64,000 bases of DNA. Source: Saprospiraceae bacterium (GTDB lineage Bacteria; Bacteroidota; Bacteroidia; Chitinophagales; Saprospiraceae). A program made the translations under genes and the position numbers. Below the pieces are notes generated by a model that was not told where the DNA came from, ran no database searches, and saw only the letters and a program-made list of their open reading frames with translations. Location: contig JADKDE010000001.1 in the NCBI GenBank assembly GCA_016718505.1, forward strand, positions 517,501-581,500, given 5' to 3'. Shown piece by piece: positions 11,598 through 20,168 of the stretch (position 1 is its first letter; each line of letters starts with the position of its first letter).

Positions 11598-13424
11598 TTA
11601 AAATCGTTTTGAAATATCTTCTAATTCAAAGGTAATGAAACATTTTTTGCCATTGGGGCAATTGTAAGGATTTTCACAAGCGAAAAGCTGATCTATCAAT
11701 GCGATCATCTCTTGATTGCTGAGTGCCTGACCCTTCGGCATAGCAGAAGACTTAGCCATCGACCAAGCCAATTTTTCATGGAGGTTAAGCTTTGATTGAA
11801 AATTGCTTTTGTACTGAAATATAAAATCCTCGATGATTTGTTCGACGTTGTTTCCGTGAAGGCTGGACGCTGGTACCCCTTGTACGATAAAACTATCGTG
11901 GCCGAATTCCTCTATTTCGAAACCCATTTTATTGAGTTCAGAAAGATTTTGCTTGAGCAATTTTGCGTCTGCAAAATTTAGTTTAATCGTTTTTGGAAAT
12001 AGCTCTTTCTGGATCGTTTGTTCCGCTGAGTTGAGTGAATTTAAGTATTTTTCGTAGAGGATTCGCTCGTGGGCAAACTGCTGATCGATGAGTATATATC
12101 CAGATTTGATATGATTCACGATATAAGATTTGTGAATCTGAAAGGGATTTTTGGCCAATTCTGCAAACAAAGAATAACCAGTATGGCTATGGTCTGTATT
12201 GCCCCACTCAGGCGATAGGGTCAGCGTTTTTTCTTCTTCTTGGATTGGTTTTTGGACATATTCGTATAAATCAGCCCAGTTAGACTGCTGTTCTTTATCT
12301 TCTTGACGGTTGGTGGGTTGGGTGTTAGGAGTATTGTTCTGGTTCATCCGTTCTTGTCGAGCTGCCAAAACCTCACTGCGATCGATGGTTTGCATGATGA
12401 ATGGATCCCCATCGAAGTCCAATGAAGGAGTAAGAGCAAACTTTCCCAAGGCGTGTTTTATGCTGACTTTGAGATAATTGTAGATGATTTTCTCGTCTTC
12501 AAATTTGACTTCGTGCTTGGTTGGGTGGACGTTCACATCTATTTTGGATGGGTCCAGGGTCAAAAAAATCACATACATGGGGAACGTGCCGGGAGCCAGC
12601 ATCCCTTCAAAAGCCCCGAAAATGGCGTGTTGCAGGTAATTGTTCTTGATAAACCTTTTATTGACAAAGAGGTATTGGTCTCCACGGGTTTTTTTAGCGG
12701 CTTCGGGTTTGCTGATATAACCCGTGATGTGGACGCTTTCTGTGTCTTCGAGGATGGGAATCCACTTAGACTGAGATTGAGGCCCAAAAACATTGAAGAT
12801 TCTTTGATTCAAAGGACTGGCTGGAAGAAATGCCATCTCTTCTTCGTCCAAAAAGAATGAAAATTGGACAGAGGGATTGGAAAGGGCTACCCTTTTGAAC
12901 TCTTCATCGATATGCTTGAGTTCTATGTTGTTGGACTTGAGAAATGCTTTACGAGCAGGCACATTGTAAAACAAGTTCTTGACCGTGATGCTCGTGCCTT
13001 TGGCGGTCTGACAGGGTTCTTGTGATTTTATGTCTGAGCCCTCGATGATTATCTTGGTGCCGAGTTCTTGGTCTTCTTGTTTGGTTTTGAGTTCGACTTG
13101 GGCTACGGCAGCGATGGAAGCCATGGCCTCGCCTCTAAATCCAAAGGTCTTGATGGCAAATAGATCCTCCGTCTGATGTAGCTTAGAAGTGGCGTGGCGT
13201 TCGAAACATAGCCGTGCGTCCATAGCCGACATTCCTTTGCCGTCATCTATGATCGTGATGCCTTGTTTTCCCCCTTCTCTGATGATCAGTTTTATCTTGG
13301 TAGCTCCCGCATCGAGTGCATTTTCAAGCAATTCTTTGACGACAGAGGCGGGACGCTGGACGACTTCACCAGCGGCTATCTGATTGGCCAAGGCATCGGG
13401 CAATAATTTTATGATATCAGACAT
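11598..13424 (-). CDS. mutL: DNA mismatch repair protein MutL
   Basis: Links MutS mismatch recognition to strand removal. 608 residues with a GHKL ATPase N-terminus: KELLENALDAG (Glu31, Asn35), DDGKGM and TFGFRGEA. A transducer domain carries NKRFIKNN and VNVHPTKHEVKF, followed by a Gln/Asn-rich linker around 355-395 and a C-terminal dimerisation domain. The site equivalent to the endonuclease motif DQHA-x2-E-x4-E reads DQQFAHERILYE, with His and Ala replaced, so nuclease activity is uncertain; the downstream CPNGKK element is present. The gene starts the mutL-rhomboid-rhomboid-EEP run. Confidence 0.96.
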   Translation of the reverse strand: MSDIIKLLPDALANQIAAGEVVQRPASVVKELLENALDAGATKIKLIIREGGKQGITIIDDGKGMSAMDARLCFERHATSKLHQTEDLFAIKTFGFRGEAMASIAAVAQVELKTKQEDQELGTKIIIEGSDIKSQEPCQTAKGTSITVKNLFYNVPARKAFLKSNNIELKHIDEEFKRVALSNPSVQFSFFLDEEEMAFLPASPLNQRIFNVFGPQSQSKWIPILEDTESVHITGYISKPEAAKKTRGDQYLFVNKRFIKNNYLQHAIFGAFEGMLAPGTFPMYVIFLTLDPSKIDVNVHPTKHEVKFEDEKIIYNYLKVSIKHALGKFALTPSLDFDGDPFIMQTIDRSEVLAARQERMNQNNTPNTQPTNRQEDKEQQSNWADLYEYVQKPIQEEEKTLTLSPEWGNTDHSHTGYSLFAELAKNPFQIHKSYIVNHIKSGYILIDQQFAHERILYEKYLNSLNSAEQTIQKELFPKTIKLNFADAKLLKQNLSELNKMGFEIEEFGHDSFIVQGVPASSLHGNNVEQIIEDFIFQYKSNFQSKLNLHEKLAWSMAKSSAMPKGQALSNQEMIALIDQLFACENPYNCPNGKKCFITFELEDISKRF

Positions 13425-13509
13425 GTAATAGTTTCAGGTGCAAATATATAAAATAAGTAGCATAAGATCCCTTGAGCAGTGGGCATAGTTTTTTTGCCGC
13501 ACAATGGAT

Positions 13510-13610
13510 GGTAGTGGTGTCGAAGACAGTCGCATCATATCTGAATCTTTCGATAGGATGGGACGGAACCCACGAACAGCCAGGTCCTCACGAAGTGAGG
13601 ATGTGCCATC
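13510..13610. repeat. Hairpin-rich intergenic repeat, copy A
   Basis: The mutL-asnB gap holds no gene. It carries GGTAGTGGT (13510), a 16-base GACGGAACCCACGAAC (13562-13577) and a TCCTCAC-GAA-GTGAGGA hairpin (13585-13601). The same elements in the same order occur at 52121-52236, so this is a dispersed non-coding repeat. It has higher GC than the surrounding spacer. Confidence 0.6.
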
Positions 13611-13628
13611 ATTCTAAATCTAATGAAA

Positions 13629-15458
13629 TTACTGCTTGTGCAGCCAGTCCTGGAGTGCAAAATAACGCCATATCCAGCGAGCATTTTTGTTGTCTCCATT
13701 TTGGTATTGGGCTATGATTTCACGAACTTTTGAATTTTTAAGGTAGGGCAAATCGGTTAAGGGCTGATCGAGAATGGAGCGGAGTGGGCCACGCAACCAT
13801 TTTACCTCGCCAGGAGTGACGAAACCCTTTTTGTCCTTGCGCAAAGTGATGGCAGAAGGCAGGATAGGTGCCAATGATTGGCGTAAAATGTACTTGGTAT
13901 CGGTGCCTCGAATCTTGAAATGGTCGGGCAAAGAAAACAAAAACTCAACCAATCGATGGTCCAAAAAAGGCACCCGAGACTCTATCGAAAAGCGCATCGA
14001 ATTGCGATCCTCGAAATGCAAAAGGTGTGACAAACTCGTTTGAAAAACGCTTTGGTACAAAAAAGTATTGAGGGCGGACTGGCTTGGAAAAGGCGCAAGG
14101 GCAATTTTTTGCTTAGGAAAATCAAGAGAAAGAACCTTGCCTTTATTCAATTCTAGGGCGGTTATGTCCTGTTCGGAAAGGAGGGTACTCAAGAGGGATT
14201 TTCCGAGGACTTCCCATTTTTTGGCCAAGGAATATTCCTGAGCACGTGACAGTTGATTCCATAAAGAAAGAGCTTTCCAGGGTTTTGTAGATCTCAAATG
14301 GGACCCAATGACCCGATAGTAAGCGTGCATATAGCCTGCCATAAGCTCATCCGAACCTTGACCATCTAAGACGACTTTGATTCCGTTTTCGGCCGCAAGA
14401 CGCATGACAAAATACTGCGAATAAGGGCTAGATCCTCCAATAGGTACGTCTTGGGCTGTGGTATAATCGGCGTAAGATTCACGGATGGATGCTTCGGAAG
14501 GCTCCATATAATGGCTCTCGACATTGGGGTATTTTTCGGACAAAAGTCTAGCGAATGGCCGCTCGTCGATGGCATTGTCTCCAGTATAATATATCGTAAA
14601 TGTCTTCAATGCAGAAAACGGATAAAGCGAGGCCACTGAGGAAACGATCGCACTGCTGTCCAGACCGCCACTGAGACATGACCCGACGCTGACGTCGCTG
14701 CGCATATGCTGCTGGATGCTTTGGTCGAATAAATGTCTAAACTGAGATATCGCTTCTTCTTCAGAAATTTGGATTGGCGAACTTTGGGCGATGTCCCAAT
14801 ATTTTGAATGTAAAATTTGGCCATTTTGCCAAATAAGATTATGCGCGGGCTCGATTTGATGGATATTGGAATAATAGGTTTCGGATTTATAACTGGTCCA
14901 CCCCAGTTGCAGACCACGGATGCATTGGTCTTCGTTTATTTGAAGTTGAATTTGTGGTATGTTTTGGAAGATTTTTAGCTCAGAGCCAAAATAAAATTTG
15001 TCTCCATATCGATGATAGTAAAATGGCTTAATGCCAAAACGGTCTCTCGAACAGAATAATATTTGCTTCTGATGATCCCAGATGGCAAAAGCCCACATAC
15101 CAGCGCAATATTGGACGCATTGGTCACCATGCTTGTGATAAAGTGCCAGCAGAACCTCGGTGTCGCTTTGGGTTTTGAAGGTATAGCCATCTAGTTCAAG
15201 GTTTTTTTTGAGCTCAAGGTAATTGTAAATCTCTCCATTGAACACTATGGTCGATCCCCAACCGTGCATGGGCTGATCGGCCTCATGGCTTAGATCTATG
15301 ATGCTCAGTCGATTGTGACCAAGACAGATATCGGCCTGCTGATATATATGAGAGCCATCGGGTCCTCGATGCTTGATGGACTGGAGTACCTTTCCCATCA
15401 AATCTTTACCCTTGGTACCAGTATATTGATTGTCAATGAATCCAGCTATTCCACACAT
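13629..15458 (-). CDS. asnB: Glutamine-hydrolysing asparagine synthetase (or asparagine synthase-like amidotransferase)
   Basis: Makes asparagine from aspartate, ATP and glutamine. 609 residues. The N-terminal class II glutamine amidotransferase domain starts MCGIAGF, giving the nucleophile Cys2 after Met removal, with NRLSIIDL and FNGEIYN. The synthetase domain has the pyrophosphate loop SGGLDSS at 263-269 and a late SRVPFLDHRLVEF motif. Length fits AsnB. Paralogues of this family also amidate sugars or peptides in surface-polysaccharide loci, but no such genes are adjacent, so asparagine synthesis is the default. It follows the amidohydrolase gene by 43 bases on the same strand. Confidence 0.9.
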   Translation of the reverse strand: MCGIAGFIDNQYTGTKGKDLMGKVLQSIKHRGPDGSHIYQQADICLGHNRLSIIDLSHEADQPMHGWGSTIVFNGEIYNYLELKKNLELDGYTFKTQSDTEVLLALYHKHGDQCVQYCAGMWAFAIWDHQKQILFCSRDRFGIKPFYYHRYGDKFYFGSELKIFQNIPQIQLQINEDQCIRGLQLGWTSYKSETYYSNIHQIEPAHNLIWQNGQILHSKYWDIAQSSPIQISEEEAISQFRHLFDQSIQQHMRSDVSVGSCLSGGLDSSAIVSSVASLYPFSALKTFTIYYTGDNAIDERPFARLLSEKYPNVESHYMEPSEASIRESYADYTTAQDVPIGGSSPYSQYFVMRLAAENGIKVVLDGQGSDELMAGYMHAYYRVIGSHLRSTKPWKALSLWNQLSRAQEYSLAKKWEVLGKSLLSTLLSEQDITALELNKGKVLSLDFPKQKIALAPFPSQSALNTFLYQSVFQTSLSHLLHFEDRNSMRFSIESRVPFLDHRLVEFLFSLPDHFKIRGTDTKYILRQSLAPILPSAITLRKDKKGFVTPGEVKWLRGPLRSILDQPLTDLPYLKNSKVREIIAQYQNGDNKNARWIWRYFALQDWLHKQ

Positions 15459-15501
15459 GCTCCTTTTGGTTGATTGAAGTGATTATGAGGGCAAATTTGA
15501 A

Positions 15502-16452
15502 TTAAAAAATTAAAGATACTATATTCTTGTAAAAAATCTTGGATTCAATCTCCGAACCCAATGATAGGCTTTTGATGAATTCTCTTTGGCCGAGAAAAAC
15601 GTTGTCGGTTCCATAAAAGACCTTGTCGGCATGTCGTGAGAGGAATATTTTTGTTTGAGTGTGGTTCCTATTCAATGCGATCCAACCGCTATAACCCGAT
15701 ATGTCACAGAAAAAATTGGAATAAGTACTCAACAGCTTGTCGATCAAACCAAAAGTATGGTAGGTGCCTTGTTGGTAGGTGTGTTTTGGCGATAATTGAG
15801 CGCCTAGATTGTTCCAAAAATGGGGCCCATGTCCGATGAATTTGATATTGGGAAACTCCTTCACCCGCTGTTCCAACCCTTCAAAATCGTATAAATATCC
15901 AGCAAAATCAACCAAATGGCTGTCTAGCCATGGCTCCAAAACCACAGTGCTGTGAATGAGGCGTTCAGTATAGTATCTCGTGGCGCCATTTTTGTAGTTA
16001 TTGAACCATTTGTCGAGTACTTTATCCCATGTGGAGCGCTTTTCGATGAAAAACTGCCTTCTTGGAAGCTCCATATGGATCAACAACGGTAGTCCCTTTT
16101 TATTCAAAAAGTCTAGGTAATCATCCAAAGCATGGTCTGACCATTTCAAATTAACTTTCAGTTCACCGCACCCTTTGACTCCACGTGCCAATGCAGATTC
16201 CATCAATTGCTGCCAATTAGGGTCGGTGGGGTCTGGGGCGAAAAATGGTACCAAACGGTCTGGATATTGGCTTTTTATGTCTAAGATATCTTCCAGAGGC
16301 AACGGCTGATAAAGCGATGGTATGCTCGGGCGCAGCTCTTGCCATGTATGCAATAGGCAAAACTCTAGCTCAGGATCCTTGAGATAGTTGTCGATTTGCT
16401 CTTTGCGAAATCCACCGTAATTTATGTGCAAATGTGCATCAATATACTTCAT
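15502..16452 (-). CDS. Amidohydrolase family protein (metal-dependent TIM-barrel hydrolase)
   Basis: 316 residues with the amidohydrolase_2 layout. DAHLHIN supplies the HxH metal pair (His7, His9), HMELPRR a further metal-binding His, GHGPHFW another conserved His, and FYGTDNVF the catalytic or metal Asp near the C-terminus. No signal peptide. The substrate is unknown; relatives act on ring-opened metabolites or decarboxylate aromatic acids. The start ATG overlaps the TGA of the preceding alkyltransferase-like gene by 4 bases, so the two are probably co-translated. Confidence 0.85.
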   Translation of the reverse strand: MKYIDAHLHINYGGFRKEQIDNYLKDPELEFCLLHTWQELRPSIPSLYQPLPLEDILDIKSQYPDRLVPFFAPDPTDPNWQQLMESALARGVKGCGELKVNLKWSDHALDDYLDFLNKKGLPLLIHMELPRRQFFIEKRSTWDKVLDKWFNNYKNGATRYYTERLIHSTVVLEPWLDSHLVDFAGYLYDFEGLEQRVKEFPNIKFIGHGPHFWNNLGAQLSPKHTYQQGTYHTFGLIDKLLSTYSNFFCDISGYSGWIALNRNHTQTKIFLSRHADKVFYGTDNVFLGQREFIKSLSLGSEIESKIFYKNIVSLIF

Positions 16453-16802
16453 AACCGAGCAATATCTTCCATTTCTAATTCACGGGGATGCCAAAAATAT
16501 TTTCCAAAATCCTGGACTTTATCGTTTTTTACCAGTATTCCTTCCGAATTGAGCAACAATTCCATCGTATCTACCTCTCCAAAATGCAATTTACCCGTCA
16601 AGTAACCTTGGCTATTCACCACGCGATGCGCAGGTATCTCTAGAGGGAATTGATGGCTTTGAGTAAGTGCCCAACCCACCATACGAGCCGAACCCAACGC
16701 CAAATAATCAGCGATAGCCCCATAACTCGTCACGCGACCCTTCGGTATCAGTGCCGTCACCGCATAAACATCTTCAAAATAATGGTTTTTAGCTTTTTTC
16801 AT
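16449..16802 (-). CDS. Alkyltransferase-like (ATL) DNA-binding protein, MGMT fold without the acceptor cysteine
   Basis: 117 residues comprising only the C-terminal domain of O6-alkylguanine-DNA alkyltransferase: an N-terminal helix, the GRVTSYGAIADYLALGSARMVG helix-turn-helix, then IPAHRVVNSQG. In true MGMT the last motif is PCHR; here the Cys is Ala (residue 58), so it cannot accept alkyl groups. Such ATL proteins bind alkylated DNA and direct the lesion to nucleotide excision repair; a PAHR form is known from Thermus thermophilus. uvrA lies 29 kb away in this window. The ATG at 16802 is preferred to a TTG six bases upstream. The gene overlaps the amidohydrolase gene by 4 bases. Confidence 0.9.
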   Translation of the reverse strand: MKKAKNHYFEDVYAVTALIPKGRVTSYGAIADYLALGSARMVGWALTQSHQFPLEIPAHRVVNSQGYLTGKLHFGEVDTMELLLNSEGILVKNDKVQDFGKYFWHPRELEMEDIARL

Positions 16803-16839
16803 ACCCAATATATAGCAAAGATATATATTTTTTGAGAGT

Positions 16840-16911
16840 GGGCGTGCCCCTCGCCATGCTCGGGTCGGGCTATACGCTTTACTTCGTGTTCGCTCCTATC
16901 CCTCACGCGAG
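16840..16911. repeat. GC-rich Bacteroidota-type intergenic repeat (REP-like)
   Basis: A GC-rich block in an otherwise AT-rich gap reads GGGCGTGCCCCTCGCC at one end and ATCCCTCACGCG at the other, around short inverted pieces. I recall elements of this style being common between Bacteroidota genes. The one at 34232-34333 ends similarly on its minus strand (ATCCCTATCGC). It is not a tRNA: no cloverleaf or T-arm fits. Confidence 0.45.
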
Positions 16912-17055
16912 TCTGGGAATCAAGAAAGCAGTGAAACATGAAAATAAATGAAATATAAACGATTGATAATCATCAATATTTTTTTAACTTTTTAATGAAT
17001 GTTTGCAGACATAGGTAATAATTAAAAAAGTATTAATTTTACAAAAAGATGAGAT

Positions 17056-17295
17056 ATGACTTACACAGATAAACATATTGTCGAAACATATTCTGGACTT
17101 TTTGAAGGGCTTAGTACGATGAACAAAATTGAATTGATAGAAAGCCTTTCAAAGTCTTTAAAGACCGAAACAAAAACCAAAGAGGAAATTTTTTTTAAAT
17201 CCTTTGGAGCGTTTTCATCAGAAAAATCAGCAGAAGATGTTATTGCTGAAATAAAATCAAGTAGAAAATTTAGAAATAAAGAAATTAGCATTTAA
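17056..17295 (+). CDS. Antitoxin of a VapBC-type toxin-antitoxin pair
   Basis: A small charged protein of 79 residues (STMNKIELIESLSKSLK, then an acidic/basic C-terminal tail). It lies directly before a PIN-domain toxin gene, with TAA and ATG overlapping by one base (TAATG). The N-terminal half resembles antitoxins that pair with PIN toxins in Bacteroidota, with a likely DNA-binding or dimerisation helix, and the C-terminal half would wrap the toxin. Position and overlap are the main evidence. Such pairs are usually autorepressed; the 100-base AT-rich upstream region would hold the operator, but I see no clear palindrome. Confidence 0.8.
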   Translation: MTYTDKHIVETYSGLFEGLSTMNKIELIESLSKSLKTETKTKEEIFFKSFGAFSSEKSAEDVIAEIKSSRKFRNKEISI

Positions 17296-17699
17296 TGCAA
17301 TATTTGCTTGATACAAATATTTGTGTATATTTTCTTCGAGGAAAATTAAAATTAGATGAAATTATAAAAGAGAAAGGGAGAGAGAATTGCTATATTTCTG
17401 AAATTACTGTTGTTGAACTGCTCTATGGTGCAGAAAATAGTGAAAACCCTACAAAATCTCACAAATCAGTTGATGCCTTTTTGAGTGGAATTACAATAAT
17501 TCCTATTTATGGAAGTATTAAACGATACGCAAAAGAAAAAGTTCGATTACGAAAAATCGGAAAACCAATGCACGATGAATTTGATCTTTTAATTGGTGTG
17601 ACCGCCATTGAGAATAAACTTACTTTGGTTACAGACAACTTTAAAGATTTTGAAAGGCTAGATGGAATTAAAATAGAAAATTGGATTAAGCGAAATTAA
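17295..17699 (+). CDS. vapC: PIN-domain ribonuclease toxin, VapC family
   Basis: 134 residues with a PIN-domain fold. The N-terminus MQYLLDTNICVYFLRG carries the first catalytic Asp. Glu in TVVELLYGAENS, and the Asp residues in HDEFDLLIGVTAIENKLTLVTDNFKDFERLDG complete the four-acid metal site. VapC toxins cut tRNA or rRNA and are neutralised by the antitoxin encoded immediately upstream, which overlaps by one base. All catalytic acids look intact, so the pair is probably functional. Confidence 0.93.
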   Translation: MQYLLDTNICVYFLRGKLKLDEIIKEKGRENCYISEITVVELLYGAENSENPTKSHKSVDAFLSGITIIPIYGSIKRYAKEKVRLRKIGKPMHDEFDLLIGVTAIENKLTLVTDNFKDFERLDGIKIENWIKRN

Positions 17700-17929
17700 C
17701 ACTCCTACCTACTATTAAAAAATGACTTCGTGTAAGACGATGACCTTACTTCGTTTACTTGCTAGATGTTCGCCATTTTGCAGGCACCTAACGCATACAC
17801 AAACAGAAATAATATTTGTAAATTGCAATCTTTACGAACTTACAAAATAAATGGCTTAGTTCATAAAACAGAATCTAAAAAAAGTGGACAAGACTTTTAT
17901 GAAATACTAATAATCAAAAGCTAAGTAAA

Positions 17930-18934
17930 ATGAGCGTTGAAAATAAAATACTTTTATATACTACACCTCAAGGGGATATCCGCATAAGTGTGCGATTTGA
18001 AAATGACACTTTTTGGCTAACCCAAAAGGCAATGTCCACATTGTTTGATTGCAGCACAGACAACATTTCATTGCATTTAAAAAATATATTTAATAGTCAA
18101 GAATTAGAACCCAATTCAGTTACCGAGGAATACTCGGTAACTGCAAGTGATGGAAAAATTTATAAAACTAAATTCTATTCTTTAGATGCTGTAATAGCCG
18201 TAGGCTACAGAGTAAATAGTAAACAAGCTACCGCATTTAGAATTTGGGCTACCAATACCCTTAAAGAATTTATCATTAAAGGTTTTGTGTTAGATGATGA
18301 ACGATTAAAACAAGGAAAAACTTTTGGGAAAGATTATTTTGATGAATTACTGCAAAGAATTAGGGAAATTCGTGCCAGTGAAAAACGCTTTTATCAAAAA
18401 ATTAAAGATTTGTTTGCATTAAGCAATGATTACCAAACAACATTAAAGGAAACGAACACTTTTTTTGCTTTTCTCCAAAACAAATTATTATATGCAGTTA
18501 CCAAACAAACCGCGTCTGAATTGATCTTGAGTCGTGCCGATGCTTCAATGCTCAATATGGGTTTAACCACCTTTAAAGGGAGCAGAGTGCGAAAGGAGGA
18601 TATTTTTATTGCCAAAAACTATTTAACAGAAAAAGAAATAGATACTTTAAACCGGTTAGTTTCTTTGTTTTTAGATACAGCAGAATTGCGAATACAAAAC
18701 GAAGAAATACTTACTTTGGATTATTGGAAATCCGAAACTGATAATTTGTAGTCATTTAGTAAAAAGCCAATTTTAGAAGGCTCAGGAAACATCAGCCACG
18801 ATAAAATGGAGCAAAAAGTTAGTAAAATATATTCTGATTTTGATTCTAACAGAAAAAAAATAGAATTAAAAGAAGAGGATGAAATTGAACAACAAGCGAT
18901 TAAAAAATTAATCCAAAAGTCAAGAAAAAAATAA
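17930..18934 (+). pseudogene. RhuM family protein interrupted by an in-frame TAG
   Basis: RhuM-type protein. The first 273 residues have the family N-terminal HTH-like part (FWLTQKAMSTLFDCSTDNISLHLKNI) and the VGYRVNSKQATAFRIWATNTLKEFIIKGFVLDD signature. Translation then meets TAG at 18749-18751. The same frame stays open for 60 more codons to TAA at 18932-18934 and reads SFSKKPILEGSGNISHDKMEQKV, which is the expected RhuM C-terminus. The TAG therefore replaces one internal codon. It could be a nonsense mutation, an amber readthrough site or a base-call error; the 273-residue product may still fold. RhuM genes sit in pathogenicity and defence islands, and here it lies between two toxin-antitoxin pairs. 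Confidence 0.82.
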
Positions 18935-19284
18935 TATATTATTAGAACATTCGTACTTCAATGACCCTTAGTGGTTTTTCGGGCATTTGAGCCTCGATTT
19001 CCCCCAATTCGCCAAGTCCCTTATCAGACTAAGAACATTATTATGAAGCGATGAGAATATTTTAATAGTGAATTTTTGATCCCATCTAGGCTAAGCTGTG
19101 CCTATGTCTTACCAAGGGCAAATTTTTAATTTGAGATAGACTATAAATCTATTAATCTAAAGCCATGATTACATCGCAACGTAGGTTCAGTCTACTGTTG
19201 ACATAGGGATCACAATTTTACTGAGCACAAAAAAAACATTAAATTTTATTTGCTGTTTGTTAACTTTGGGGATAACTTTGTCTA
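18935..19284. other. Intergenic stretch without a recognisable gene
   Basis: 350 bases between RhuM and the RelE-type toxin. No open frame of note exists on either strand. Two related pieces, TTTGATCCCATCTAGG near 19078 and GACATAGGGATCA near 19200, are roughly inverted and could be the worn remains of a mobile element, but nothing identifiable survives. Confidence 0.4.
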
Positions 19285-19629
19285 ATGAGGAGAGAAATTA
19301 TCTTTTACGAAAATCATTTTATTGAGTTTTATCAAAACCAAGATGAAAAGGTAAAAGAAAAAATTAAATACACTCTTGAATTAAAAAAACAGGTTGATAA
19401 AGTTCCTGAAAAATTTTTAAAACATTTGGCGGGAACAAATGGACTTTATGAAATTAGAATTGAATTTCAGTCAAATATTTATAGAATATTTTGCTGTTTT
19501 GACAAAGGAAAATTGGTTGTACTTTTTAATGGTTTTCAGAAAAAGTCCCAATTTACCCCAAAAAATGAATTGGAAAAAGCTTTGAGATTAATGAACGAGT
19601 ATTTTCAACAAAAAATATATTTAGAATGA
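19285..19629 (+). CDS. RelE/ParE superfamily toxin (Gp49-like, HigB-type)
   Basis: 114 residues: IIFYENHFIEFYQNQDEKVKEKI..., then LAGTNGLYEIRIEFQSNIYRIFCCFDKGKLVVLFNGFQKKSQFTP, the typical core of phage-derived Gp49-like RelE toxins. The Arg/Tyr/Phe residues of the beta-sheet core and the late Lys residues expected for mRNA cleavage at the ribosome are present. It is first in a toxin-then-antitoxin operon, and the antitoxin ATG overlaps its TGA by 4 bases (ATGA). Because that antitoxin gene is frameshifted, the state of the pair is open to question. Confidence 0.9.
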   Translation: MRREIIFYENHFIEFYQNQDEKVKEKIKYTLELKKQVDKVPEKFLKHLAGTNGLYEIRIEFQSNIYRIFCCFDKGKLVVLFNGFQKKSQFTPKNELEKALRLMNEYFQQKIYLE

Positions 19630-19924
19630 AGGACTATAAAAATATAAAAACTTTCGACCAACTTATTGAAATGGAACACGGAAAATGGGAACTGAAAGCA
19701 GAAATAGTTATGAAGAAAAATCTCAGATGTTTATTATAAGTGAAATGCTTAAAAATGCACGCAAGGAAGCCAAAATTACTCAGGAACAATTAGCCGAAAA
19801 AACTGGAACAAAAATAAGTTATATTTCGCGAATCGAAAACGGGAAAGGAAATATTCAACTTTCAACTTTAATCAGAATTTTTGAGTTGGGACTAAACAAA
19901 AGAATTGGTTTAACTTTTTTGTAA
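19626..19924 (+). pseudogene. XRE-family antitoxin with a one-base deletion near the 5' end
   Basis: Starts with ATG at 19626 inside the toxin stop codon and reads MKDYKNIKTFDQLIEMEHGK, the usual N-terminus of this antitoxin family. It then loses frame in an A run at 19682-19685. The other frame continues from ATG 19685: MGTESRNSYEEKSQMFIISEML..., with a Cro/C1-type helix-turn-helix (TQEQLAEKTGTKISYISRIENGKG) to 19924. GGAAAAATGGG with one more A would restore an intact protein of about 99 residues. The 79-residue internal product keeps the whole HTH and could still act as antitoxin, which would explain why the toxin is tolerated. A sequencing error is also possible. Confidence 0.85.
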
Positions 19925-19948
19925 ACGGTGATTTCACCCATCATCTGA

Positions 19949-20086
19949 AAGTTTGGTTTGCAGGGAGATTCTGTCTGTCCCCTGGCCAAAGGGGAGCAGG
20001 TGAAGAAGCAAAAGGACATAGCGATGCATATCCACGATGTGGAAGGTTTTCTCATGATAAAATATTTTAATGGTTTAAAAAATTGA
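19949..20086 (+). other. Short open fragment, possible gene remnant
   Basis: A 45-codon open stretch with no convincing start reads GDSVCPLAKGEQVKKQKDIAMHIHDVEGFLMIKYFNGLKN and stops at 20084. Composition looks protein-like, and it lies at the edge of the toxin-antitoxin cluster, so it may be the tail of a lost gene. I do not recognise the family. The opposite strand is also open, so this is a weak call. Confidence 0.2.
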
Positions 20087-20168
20087 ATAAACGTAGTTAA
20101 AGTGCACCATCAACCGCTATATGATGCATATTGGCAGCAATTACTTTTTGGTAGAAAAATAAATGACC

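Noticed and set aside
12453..12860. 135-codon plus-strand frame opposite mutL
   Set aside because: Antisense shadow of a clear MutL coding region.
16840..16911. Possible tRNA or structured RNA
   Set aside because: GC-rich, but no cloverleaf, anticodon arm or T-loop could be fitted.
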